Positions 16,319-23,628 of a DNA stretch of 41,174 nt are shown piece by piece. Every line of letters begins with the position of its first letter. The first letter of the stretch is position 1. The position numbers were made by a program, and so were the translations under genes. The notes beneath the pieces were generated by a model. The model made no database searches and was not told the origin of the DNA. It saw nothing but the letters and a program-made list of their open reading frames with translations. The DNA comes from an uncultured Lachnospiraceae bacterium (GTDB lineage Bacteria; Bacillota; Clostridia; Lachnospirales; Lachnospiraceae), in assembly GCA_910586095.1 (NCBI GenBank), contig CAJUHQ010000015.1, positions 1 to 41,174 on the forward strand. Direction: 5' to 3'.

Positions 16319-16342
16319 AAAAACGCCACCCCCAGGCGTTTT
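16319..16342 (+). terminator. Terminator-like hairpin between repeat copies
   Basis: AAAAACGCC (16319-16327) pairs with GGCGTTTTT (16335-16343) around an ACCCCCA loop, with T-runs for both directions. Confidence 0.6.
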
Positions 16343-16352
16343 TCATTATAAT

Positions 16353-16467
16353 TTGAAGAATTTGCAAAAGCAGGCAGATGGGAGTAAGTGTGAGAAGAGT
16401 TTCTAACTGCCTGTGGCAGTTTCTGCTCACAGCAAGGGCTGTTTCGCAGAGAAACTCTAAATCTCAC
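16353..16467 (+). repeat. Modular structured repeat, complete copy B
   Basis: A weakened head (TTTGCAAAAGCAGGC, 16361-16375), the box ATGGGAGTAAGTGTGA, and body arms GTGAGAAGAGTTTCT (16390-16404) and AGAAACTCTAAATCTCAC (16450-16467). An internal hairpin CTGCC-TGT-GGCAG lies at 16407-16419. Compared with copy A, both arms have changed together, so pairing is kept. Confidence 0.85.
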
Positions 16468-16468
16468 A

Positions 16469-16541
16469 CCGCGAAAAGTACTTCTAACTGCCTGTGGCAG
16501 TTTCTGTTTGCAGCAAAGGCTGCTTCACAAAGAAGTACTAA
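16469..16541 (+). repeat. Modular structured repeat, body-only copy C
   Basis: Body arms GCGAAAAGTACTTCT (16471-16485) and AGAAGTACTAAGT (16531-16543) as in copy A, but with the internal CTGCC-TGT-GGCAG hairpin (16488-16500) of copy B. This is a mosaic of the two and directly adjoins copy B without a head. Confidence 0.8.
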
Positions 16542-16562
16542 GTCTGGATAACAGACTTTTTT
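16542..16562 (+). terminator. Terminator-like hairpin after repeat copy C
   Basis: GTCTG (16542-16546) pairs with CAGAC (16552-16556), followed by six T. The stem is short and starts where the body arm of copy C ends. Confidence 0.5.
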
Positions 16563-16565
16563 CAT

Positions 16566-16613
16566 GTCGGAGATTGGAGAGCCTGCAAAAGCAGGCGGAT
16601 TGGAGTTAGAGCA
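16566..16613 (+). repeat. Modular structured repeat, head-only copy D
   Basis: GATTGGAGAGCCTGC then AAAAGCAGGC, followed by a changed box GGATTGGAGTTAGAGCA. No body follows; the MerR gene end begins at 16619. Confidence 0.75.
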
Positions 16614-16618
16614 GTTTA

Positions 16619-17356
16619 TTATATTTTTTTAGACTGACAATAAATTGTGATTGCCTGTCTTGCAAATTCGGCGGTTCCATCGCCTCCAACTTTGTCAATA
16701 TTTTGCTTCATGCGCTCATCACATACATACGTCTGGCCTAGACTATTTAAAATATGGTCTGTACAATTATAATAATTTTCAGAGATAAACTGTTGCAATT
16801 TTTTGACATTTTCCTGCACAATCTTTTCAGCAGGATGTACATTGCGAAGGGAACCAAATTGTGCAAATAAAGAGAGTAATTTGTCACCTGTTAGGTGAAG
16901 TTCTTCGTCTGTCTTTGTTCTTGTTTTTTGTGTGTATTCCTCATATGCTTTGGTAGAACCCCATCTTTTCTTGACTTCCTCTTCATACTGAGTAATTTCT
17001 GTTTTGTTAAAAGCGTTAAAATCCATTTGTTCCACTCCTTTTGCTTGGATTTCTCGGGCGAAAGAGATCAGTTGGTCAATATGCTTTCGCCGAAATTCTA
17101 GTAATGTAATTTGTTGTTGCAATGCTTCGCTTGGATCAAAGGTTGGACTGTCAAGAATTGCTTTGATGTCTTTTAATGGAAATTGCAATTCACGAAACAT
17201 TAAAATAATTTGCAAACGTCTAAGTGCTACATGATCGTATAAGCGATAGCCTGCACTTGTAATTTTGGTAGGTTTTAGTAAGCCAATCGCATCATAATGA
17301 TGAAGAGTACGAACACTGATGCCAGTAAGTTTGCTGACTTCATTTACTGTCTGCAT
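16619..17356 (-). CDS. MerR-family transcriptional regulator with TipAS-like effector domain
   Basis: 245 aa. The winged HTH of MerR fills 1-70 (TVNEVSKLTGISVRTLHHYD, GYRLYDHVALRRL). A dimerising coiled coil spans about 75-115, and the C-terminal TipAS-type domain about 125-240 ends with FARQAITIYC. TipAS domains bind thiopeptide antibiotics or other hydrophobic drugs and switch the promoter on. SD GGAGGGAGG is strong. No efflux pump or target gene is adjacent, so it may only control itself or act elsewhere. Upstream is a promoter with the 19-bp spacer typical of MerR control. Confidence 0.9.
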   Translation of the reverse strand: MQTVNEVSKLTGISVRTLHHYDAIGLLKPTKITSAGYRLYDHVALRRLQIILMFRELQFPLKDIKAILDSPTFDPSEALQQQITLLEFRRKHIDQLISFAREIQAKGVEQMDFNAFNKTEITQYEEEVKKRWGSTKAYEEYTQKTRTKTDEELHLTGDKLLSLFAQFGSLRNVHPAEKIVQENVKKLQQFISENYYNCTDHILNSLGQTYVCDERMKQNIDKVGGDGTAEFARQAITIYCQSKKI

Positions 17357-17374
17357 ATTCCTCCCTCCTTGTTT

Positions 17375-17409
17375 TTATAGTGTACACTATAACGTAACGT
17401 GAGAGTCAA
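17375..17409 (-). promoter_or_regulatory. MerR-type promoter with perfect 18-bp palindrome
   Basis: On the minus strand: -35 TTGACT (17404-17409), 19-bp spacer, -10 TACACT (17379-17384). A perfect palindrome, TTATAGTGTACACTATAA (17375-17392), overlaps the -10. The lengthened 19-bp spacer is the hallmark of promoters untwisted by MerR proteins, so autoregulation is likely. Between here and 17700 I see only a small hairpin (TGTTCT-GCAAT-AGAACA, 17517-17533). Confidence 0.65.
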
Positions 17410-17700
17410 GAGATTTATCTAAAATAAATATATAAACTATAAGAAGTTAGGATATATTTTGAAGATGAGACATTCCCGTAATAAACCATACAAAGTGATC
17501 CTAAAAGAGGAATATTTGTTCTGCAATAGAACAGATTATGTTTGTAGTTACAATCATCTTATATGTACATCATTGATAGTATAGCTAGAATACTACTTAT
17601 TAAAAATAAGAAACGGTTGACATGAAAAAGGAAATATGATAGCGTATATGAAATTAATTGTACAGTAGAGATGGATGTATTTGCAGCATGGAGGATGAAT

Positions 17701-18048
17701 ATGGCATTTGTTGAAATATGTATTTATCAGGTTAAGCCACAAAAAGTAGAGGAGTTTGAGGCTTTGATGCATGAAACTAAAAGCTTTTTGGAAAAGCAAG
17801 AGGGACTTCTTTTACTTCGATTGATTAAAAGAGGGTATCATATAGACATGGAGCAGATTAAAGAAGGGCTTCCGCCACTTGCAATCACACGTGTTGTAAA
17901 AAGTGTTAAGTACATGCTTTATTGGGAATTTGATACAAAAGAAAGTTATGGTGCGGCACAAAAAAATCTTTACAATAGCTATTGGAAATCCATTGAAAAA
18001 TGTTTAGTAGTTCCACATGATAAGTATTTGGGAGAAGAGTTGTTTTGA
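17701..18048 (+). CDS. Small dimeric alpha/beta-barrel protein (ABM-like)
   Basis: 115 aa from the ATG with GGAGG at 17690-17694. It opens MAFVEICIYQVKPQKVEEFEAL, followed by a middle helix, YMLYWEFDTKESYGAAQ and a final YWKSIEKCL helix. This beta-alpha-beta-beta pattern is that of antibiotic-biosynthesis-monooxygenase / Dabb ferredoxin-like dimers, which include quinol oxygenases, haem-degrading enzymes and simple stress proteins. No catalytic residues can be assigned. Apparently a single gene; the 155 bp that follow show nothing recognisable. Confidence 0.6.
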   Translation: MAFVEICIYQVKPQKVEEFEALMHETKSFLEKQEGLLLLRLIKRGYHIDMEQIKEGLPPLAITRVVKSVKYMLYWEFDTKESYGAAQKNLYNSYWKSIEKCLVVPHDKYLGEELF

Positions 18049-18203
18049 TGTAAAAGGGCACATTTACATTGAAAATTTTATTAGGAAAATGGAATGTATA
18101 GTACATCTCATTCATAGGTCTTTTAGATAAGATTTCCCCATCTAATTGATATCTTTTTAACAAGTGTTGTTTACAATATCTTGTCAATAGGAAGGAGTAG
18201 CAT

Positions 18204-18761
18204 ATGGCAGAAAAACAAAAGGATGAAAAAGAACGAAAGAGTTATTCAGCAGGGGAGGGAAAACCACCGATTTTTGTTCAGGCCATTATAGACAATCAAA
18301 AAATGTCAGCAATTGACTTTTTTCATATTACAGATGCGTATCTGGATTGGGATAAAGAAGGTGATAATGAGGCTGTACTAGAACCATTGATTGCATTTTT
18401 GGCAAAATGGGGAGATGAACTTATTTTTGCTTTTGATGACACGATGGCTGAGCTGCTGTATTCGTTAGACACCAAAAAAATTGCGAAGGATATTTACAAG
18501 AATCAACATTTTTCAGCGGATGAGTTTTTGTATATTCGCTGTGTGGCTCTTGTTAATTCTAAACGGTTTTACAATGACGTTGTAAAGGGAAGAAGGAAAA
18601 TGAAGCATGATCTTGAGTTTGAGGCGATCTTGTATGTGCCTGGGCTAGCATGGGCAAGACGGCATCATAGCAAGCCAGAAGAGTATCCTCATAGTACACA
18701 ATTTTGTTATGAGACAATGAGCAATAGCGAGGGATGGCGTGAAGATGAGATCACAATGTAG
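18204..18761 (+). CDS. DUF4240 domain protein
   Basis: 185 aa. A charged N-terminus (1-25) precedes the DUF4240 pattern: MSAIDFFHITDAYLDWD, LIAFLAKWGDELIFAFDD, LLYSLDTKKIAKDIY, FLYIRCVALVNSKRFYNDV. The family is cytoplasmic and uncharacterised; some members sit in WGR- or SUKH-type contexts suggestive of toxin immunity, but nothing toxin-like is here. SD GGAAGGAG precedes the ATG. It is 120 bp upstream of the radical SAM gene in the same direction and may be on the same transcript. Confidence 0.7.
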   Translation: MAEKQKDEKERKSYSAGEGKPPIFVQAIIDNQKMSAIDFFHITDAYLDWDKEGDNEAVLEPLIAFLAKWGDELIFAFDDTMAELLYSLDTKKIAKDIYKNQHFSADEFLYIRCVALVNSKRFYNDVVKGRRKMKHDLEFEAILYVPGLAWARRHHSKPEEYPHSTQFCYETMSNSEGWREDEITM

Positions 18762-18881
18762 ACAGAAGTTTTCTTTGAGTTGCCAAACAATCGATATAGA
18801 AAAGTAAAATATATAGACTCTATCATACGATTGGTAAAAAATAGATGGAACCCATGTATTTTTGAGGGAGGATGCTATAAA

Positions 18882-20000
18882 ATGCCACAAATCCATGTAA
18901 TGATAAAACCTGCTTCGGGGTTGTGTAATATGAGATGCAAATACTGTTTTTATGCAGATGAGATGGCAAAACGAAAACAGGCATCGTATGGGATGATGAG
19001 TATTGACACATTAGAACATGTCATACGAGAAATCTTTCGTTTTGCTGATACACAGTGCACCATTGCCTTTCAGGGAGGAGAGCCAACACTTATAGGGCTG
19101 GATTTTTATAGACAATGTATTCAATTAGAAAAAAAGTATAATACAAAAAACATAAAGGTTTTTCATGCACTTCAAACGAATGGATATGCATTGGACGAGC
19201 CGTGGTATTCTTTTTTTGCTGAGAATGACTTTCTTATAGGGCTGTCTGTTGACGGTATAAAAGCAACACATGATGCATATCGCAAGGATATTGATGGACA
19301 TGATACATATTTTCATATAGTAGAGAAGGCTGATGGGTTAAAACAAGCAGGGGTTGACTTCAATATTTTGACAGTGGTCAATGGGAAAACAGCACCCAAA
19401 ATACAAAAAATTTATGAGAAATATAAGAAACTGGGATTTGTTTGGCAACAATATATTGCCTGTCTAGATCCCATTCATGAAAAGCAGGGGCAACAGGAAT
19501 ACTCTCTGACACCGCAACTATATGGAAGGTTTTTGATTGATCTGTTTAAACTGTGGGATTTGGATTTGAGACAGGGTAACCAGCCATATATTCGCCAGTT
19601 TGAAAATTATATTGGTATCCTTATGGGACATTTGCCAGAATCTTGTGAACAAAGGGGCGTGTGCAGCTTTCAAAATATTGTGGAGGCAGATGGTAGTGTG
19701 TACCCCTGCGATTTTTATGTGTTGGATGAGTATTGTCTTGGCAATCTTAGAACAGACAGTTTTGAGGTGATTGAACAGAGAAGAAAAGAGAGCAGATTTA
19801 TTGAGAATTCCATGAATCATATAGAAAAATGTAGAAGTTGTCCTTATTTTATAATGTGCCGCGGTGGATGCCGCAGGCACAGGGAACAATGGGGAATAGA
19901 ATTAGGAGGAAACTATTTTTGTGAGTCCTACAAAATGTTTTTTGATGCGTGTTTGCCACGTATGAAAAAGATAGCTGCCAGTTTACAAAGAGGTCAATAG
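18882..20000 (+). CDS. Anaerobic sulfatase-maturing enzyme (radical SAM/SPASM)
   Basis: 372 aa from the ATG after GGGAGGA (18866-18872); the ORF extends further but without similarity. The radical SAM cluster is C15, C19, C22 in GLCNMRCKYCFYADE. FQGGEPTL follows. The SPASM region has CEQRGVCSFQNIVEADGSVY, PCDFY and CRSCPYFIMCRGGCRRHRE for two auxiliary 4Fe-4S clusters. anSMEs convert a Cys or Ser in C/S-x-P-x-R of sulfatases to formylglycine without oxygen. All three sulfatases in this window carry the Cys form, so they are the expected clients. It ends in a strong terminator, hence a separate transcript from the transporter. Confidence 0.9.
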   Translation: MPQIHVMIKPASGLCNMRCKYCFYADEMAKRKQASYGMMSIDTLEHVIREIFRFADTQCTIAFQGGEPTLIGLDFYRQCIQLEKKYNTKNIKVFHALQTNGYALDEPWYSFFAENDFLIGLSVDGIKATHDAYRKDIDGHDTYFHIVEKADGLKQAGVDFNILTVVNGKTAPKIQKIYEKYKKLGFVWQQYIACLDPIHEKQGQQEYSLTPQLYGRFLIDLFKLWDLDLRQGNQPYIRQFENYIGILMGHLPESCEQRGVCSFQNIVEADGSVYPCDFYVLDEYCLGNLRTDSFEVIEQRRKESRFIENSMNHIEKCRSCPYFIMCRGGCRRHREQWGIELGGNYFCESYKMFFDACLPRMKKIAASLQRGQ

Positions 20001-20022
20001 TTGATATATAACAAAATGCAAG

Positions 20023-20050
20023 ATTCCGGTTAGACAGCCGGAATTTTTTG
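20023..20050 (+). terminator. Terminator after the sulfatase-maturing enzyme
   Basis: ATTCCGG (20023-20029) pairs with CCGGAAT (20038-20044), followed by TTTTTG. Confidence 0.85.
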
Positions 20051-20160
20051 TTTTTTGCATAACGCTATACAAAAAATATACTACATAAGTGGAGCAAAAA
20101 AGTCTTTTTTATTCGCTTCAATAAACTTGCACAAAGAGAAAATTGGATGATTTTAACATG

Positions 20161-20218
20161 AAAAGTACTTCTAGCCACTCACAGCAAAGGCTGTTTTATG
20201 TAGAAGTACTTTTTACGC
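20161..20218 (+). repeat. Modular structured repeat, body-only copy E
   Basis: Arms AAAAGTACTTCTA (20161-20173) and TAGAAGTACTTTT (20201-20213) flank the inner ACAGCAAAGGCTGT stem. The outer flank ends ACGC as in other copies. No head is present. It sits between the terminator and the transporter promoter. Confidence 0.75.
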
Positions 20219-20268
20219 AAAAAACAAATGTTTGTCAGTATGATTTTACATATAAATGGTTATTTGAC

Positions 20269-20320
20269 ATACAAAATATGTAAAAAGTAACAGAATATGA
20301 AAAAAGTATATTTATATAAT
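20269..20320 (+). promoter_or_regulatory. 45-bp conserved control block plus -10 of the transporter operon
   Basis: Positions 20269-20313 match 30220-30264 at 43 of 45 bases; the last 32 bp are identical. Within it AAAAAGTA recurs at a 19-bp interval (20282 and 20301), like the tandem half-sites used by AraC-type regulators. TATAAT (20315-20320) follows directly, with no good -35 in place, which fits an activator-dependent promoter. The second copy lies just upstream of the kinase/regulator operon promoter. Confidence 0.65.
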
Positions 20321-20447
20321 GTCCAAAAACAAAACTCCTAAAAAAAGGAAATCCCAATCAGAAAATTGTAGATTCAAAAAAAGTAGAATTTTTGATACAG
20401 TAATTACAACAAATTATTTAGAGAATGATAAAAAGGAGGAAAATATC

Positions 20448-21818
20448 ATGAAAAGAAGAAAGTTCGTTGCGACACTGATGGTAGGGATAATGGCTTGTAG
20501 TGTATTGACAGCTTGTGGGAATTCTTCTTCACAAAATCAGGATAGTCAAAAGACTTCAGGACAGACGTCTTCTCAGACTTCATCCGGAGAAGCGGATAAG
20601 CAATCTGATAGTAATACTGAGGCACCAGGAGGGGTTCAAGAGTTATCTGTGACAACATGGGATAATGAATCCAGTCCACAATTCCAAGCAATTATTGATG
20701 CGTATGAAGAGAAAAATCAAGATGTAAAGATTAAGATTATTGATACCTCAGCAGATGAGTATAACAATTCATTGGGAATCAGTCTTTCTGCTGCACAGCC
20801 AGATCCAGATGTGATATGGGTTAAGGACATGGGATCTATGCTTCAGATGGCAGATAAGGAACAGCTTCTTCCTATTGATGAGTTTATTTCAAGGGACAAT
20901 CTTGATTTATCGATTTATAAGGGAGCAGCAGAGCAGTTAATGTATAATGGGAAATCCTATGCATTGCCCTATAGAAATGACTGGTATATTCTTTATTACA
21001 ATAAAGATTTGTTTGATGCGGCTGGAGTAGAATATCCTTCCAATGACATGACATGGGGTGAATACTATGAGCTGGCAGCTAAAATGACAAGTGGAGAGGG
21101 AAGTAGCAAAGTATATGGCTCACACAATCATACATGGCAGGCACTAGTGACCAACTGGGCAGTACAGGACGGAGAGAACACGGTTGTGGAGAAAGATTAC
21201 AGCTTTATGAAGTCTTGGTATGAGGAAGGACTCGCACTTCAGGATAATGGTTACATTCAGGACTATTCTACTTTGAAGACAGCAAATATTCATTATTCAT
21301 CCGTATTTAAGAATCAACAGTGTGCAATGATGCCTATGGGAACTTGGTTTATCGCTACTATGATGCAGTCTCAGGAAGAGGGAGAAACTGATTTTAATTG
21401 GGGTATTGCAACAATTCCACATCCTGAAAACACAGAGGCAGGTTATACGGTGGGTGCATTGACTCCTATTGCGATTAGTGCCTATACAGATCAGAAGGAT
21501 CTGGCATGGGATTTTGTTAAGTTTGCGTCTTCAGAAGAGGCAGCAGAAATTTTAGCTAAACAGGGTGTGTTTACAGGGATTCCGTCTGACACTGCTTTCC
21601 AGACAATTGCATCCGCAGAGCGTTTTCCAGAAGGAGAGAGCAACATTGAGGCGCTTAACTATACACACTATTCATTTGATCGTCCGCTAGATCCTAAGAT
21701 TGAAGAGATACGTACAGTATTAAATGAAGTACATGAGATGATTATGATTCATTCATATAGTGTAGATGAGGGAATTCAGGAACTGACAGAGAGAGTTGCA
21801 GAAATTAAGGGCTGGTAA
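20448..21818 (+). CDS. ABC transporter substrate-binding lipoprotein (CUT1 sugar type)
   Basis: 456 aa from the ATG after AAAGGAGG. A lipoprotein signal ends in the lipobox LTAC with C23 as the lipidated residue. A Ser/Gln-rich linker (about 24-60) is followed by a family 1 extracellular solute-binding fold: LSVTTWDNESSPQFQAIIDAY, DVIWVKDMG, YALPYRNDWYILYYNKDLFD, MMPMGTWF. It captures an oligosaccharide outside the membrane and hands it to the two permeases that follow. The stop codon sits in the loop of a hairpin, which could keep this gene more highly expressed than the permeases. Confidence 0.92.
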   Translation: MKRRKFVATLMVGIMACSVLTACGNSSSQNQDSQKTSGQTSSQTSSGEADKQSDSNTEAPGGVQELSVTTWDNESSPQFQAIIDAYEEKNQDVKIKIIDTSADEYNNSLGISLSAAQPDPDVIWVKDMGSMLQMADKEQLLPIDEFISRDNLDLSIYKGAAEQLMYNGKSYALPYRNDWYILYYNKDLFDAAGVEYPSNDMTWGEYYELAAKMTSGEGSSKVYGSHNHTWQALVTNWAVQDGENTVVEKDYSFMKSWYEEGLALQDNGYIQDYSTLKTANIHYSSVFKNQQCAMMPMGTWFIATMMQSQEEGETDFNWGIATIPHPENTEAGYTVGALTPIAISAYTDQKDLAWDFVKFASSEEAAEILAKQGVFTGIPSDTAFQTIASAERFPEGESNIEALNYTHYSFDRPLDPKIEEIRTVLNEVHEMIMIHSYSVDEGIQELTERVAEIKGW

Positions 21819-21826
21819 ACCAGCCC
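21809..21826 (+). promoter_or_regulatory. Intercistronic hairpin containing the stop codon
   Basis: GGGCTGG-TAAA-CCAGCCC: a 7-bp GC-rich stem whose 4-nt loop contains the UAA stop of the substrate-binding protein gene. There is no T-run, so it is more likely a 3'-end stabiliser or partial barrier than a full terminator. Confidence 0.7.
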
Positions 21827-21847
21827 TTGTCTATGGAGGATATGCAT

Positions 21848-22765
21848 ATGAGTAATGGAAAAACAAGTTTTTTGACTTCCGAACAAAAAAGAAAAATTCG
21901 GAACAATATAACAGGATATGCCTTTATCCTTCCCAATTTGATTGGCTATACTATATTTGTGTTTATACCTGTTATTTTTTCTTTTGTGTTGAGTGTCATG
22001 AGCTGGGATGGATCAAAAAGGCCGATGCAGTTTGTAGGACTTGCGAATTTTGTAGAAATTTTTGGAGACAAAGTTTTTAGAGGGACATTGTCACATACCA
22101 TCACTTATGCATTGATGACAGTTTTGCCAACGTTGGTTTTAGCGCTCTTACTCGCGGTACTTTTAAACAACAAATTAAAAGGTGTGGCAATTTTTAGAAC
22201 GGCATTTTACTTTCCGTATATTGCATCCATTGTTGCAGTAGGTGCTGTATGGAATATGCTGTTTCAGCCAGACTATGGTCCAGTCAATGAAATATTGAAA
22301 TGGATTGGTATTGACAATCCGCCTAGATGGGTGGTAGACAAAAACTGGGCTATGGTAGCGGTTTCCATTGTAAGCATATGGAAATATATGGGCTATTATA
22401 TGATTGTGTACCTAGCAGCATTGCAAGGAATATCCAACTCTCTGTATGAGGCGGCAAGCATTGATGGTGCAAATGGGTGGCAGAAGTTGTGGCATATTAC
22501 GGTGCCTATGTTGACTCCAACTACATTTTTTGTAATGATTATGCTGACGATTCAGTGCTTTAAGGTCTTTGATCTGGTGTATATCATGACAGGAGGAGGA
22601 CCAGGAAACGCCACCAAGACGCTAGTCAATTATATTTATGAAAAAGCCTTTACCAGTTGGGAATTTGGTCCTGCCAGTGCTGGTGCAATTGTTCTATTTG
22701 CAATTGTTTTAGTAATCACTTTGATCCAATTCAGCGGAGAAAAGAAATGGTTCAAAGATTTATAG
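21848..22765 (+). CDS. ABC transporter permease, MalF-like
   Basis: 305 aa from the ATG 8 nt after GGAGG (21835-21839); upstream in-frame starts lie on or before the SD. Six membrane segments are visible, starting with YAFILPNLIGYTIFVFIPVI. The cytoplasmic EAA loop reads LYEAASIDGANGWQKLWHIT, which contacts the ATPase. CUT1 inner-membrane subunit for oligosaccharides. Second gene of the operon. No ATPase gene is present in the window, so a shared MsmX/MsmK-type ATPase encoded elsewhere is likely. Confidence 0.9.
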   Translation: MSNGKTSFLTSEQKRKIRNNITGYAFILPNLIGYTIFVFIPVIFSFVLSVMSWDGSKRPMQFVGLANFVEIFGDKVFRGTLSHTITYALMTVLPTLVLALLLAVLLNNKLKGVAIFRTAFYFPYIASIVAVGAVWNMLFQPDYGPVNEILKWIGIDNPPRWVVDKNWAMVAVSIVSIWKYMGYYMIVYLAALQGISNSLYEAASIDGANGWQKLWHITVPMLTPTTFFVMIMLTIQCFKVFDLVYIMTGGGPGNATKTLVNYIYEKAFTSWEFGPASAGAIVLFAIVLVITLIQFSGEKKWFKDL

Positions 22766-22777
22766 GAGGGGATCACA

Positions 22778-23605
22778 ATGAATACAAAGAGAAAAGTAAT
22801 AAAAATAATCCTATATGTTCTTCTCATTTGCCTGTCAGTGATTATGCTGATTCCATTTTATTGGATGGTGATCTCATCTCTAAAGTTAAATAAAGATGTA
22901 TTTTCCATACCTATGAGGTGGTGGCCAGAAACCATACACTCAGAAAATTATAAAGTAATATGGGAAAAGCTTCCTTTAGTTACATTCTTTAAAAATACTG
23001 CTAAGCTGACAGTGATTACCACAATTGTCCAGTTGTGCACCAGTTGTTTTGCAGCATATGGCTTTACCAAATGCAAGTTTGTAGGAAGAGATACCATCTT
23101 TCTTTTGTACGTGACGACTATAGCAGTTCCGTGGCAAGTGTATATGGTTCCGCAGTTTATTCTTGTTTCTAAGATGGGACTAAATGACACGCATATTGGT
23201 TTGATACTAATGCAAGCATTTTCTGCATTTGGAGTATTTTTGATGAGGCAGTTTTATATTAGTATTCCAGATGAACTGTGTGAGGCAGCAAGAATTGATG
23301 GTCTTAATGAGTTTGGCATTTTCTGTAAGATTGTGTTTCCACTAGGAAAACCGGCTATGGCAACTTTGACTATCTTTACATTTACAAACGTGTGGAATGA
23401 CTTTATGGGGCCACTTATTTATTTGAAGACAAAAGAACTAAAGACCGTGCAGCTTGGTATTCGTATGTTTATCTCTCAATACGGAGCAGATTATGCATGG
23501 ATTATGGCGGCTTCTGTATGCTCTCTTGTTCCTATTGTGATTGTATTTTTAAGTTGCCAGAAATTCTTTGTGGAAGGTGTGGCCGCTAGTGGTATCAAAG
23601 GATAG
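22778..23605 (+). CDS. ABC transporter permease, MalG-like
   Basis: 275 aa. Membrane segments begin with VLLICLSVIMLIPFYWMVIS. The EAA motif is ELCEAARIDGLNEFGIFCKI, and the C-terminus VEGVAASGIKG is typical of CUT1 MalG-like subunits. SD GGAGGGG precedes the ATG, 12 bp after the MalF-like gene. It pairs with that permease to form the channel. The sulfatase gene follows 23 bp later on the same transcript. Confidence 0.92.
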   Translation: MNTKRKVIKIILYVLLICLSVIMLIPFYWMVISSLKLNKDVFSIPMRWWPETIHSENYKVIWEKLPLVTFFKNTAKLTVITTIVQLCTSCFAAYGFTKCKFVGRDTIFLLYVTTIAVPWQVYMVPQFILVSKMGLNDTHIGLILMQAFSAFGVFLMRQFYISIPDELCEAARIDGLNEFGIFCKIVFPLGKPAMATLTIFTFTNVWNDFMGPLIYLKTKELKTVQLGIRMFISQYGADYAWIMAASVCSLVPIVIVFLSCQKFFVEGVAASGIKG

Positions 23606-23628
23606 ATAGAGTTGTGAAAGGAGCTGCA

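Noticed and set aside
16213..16613. CRISPR array
   Set aside because: Repeats are palindromic, unequal in length, modular and unevenly spaced, with no unique spacers of constant size and no cas genes nearby.
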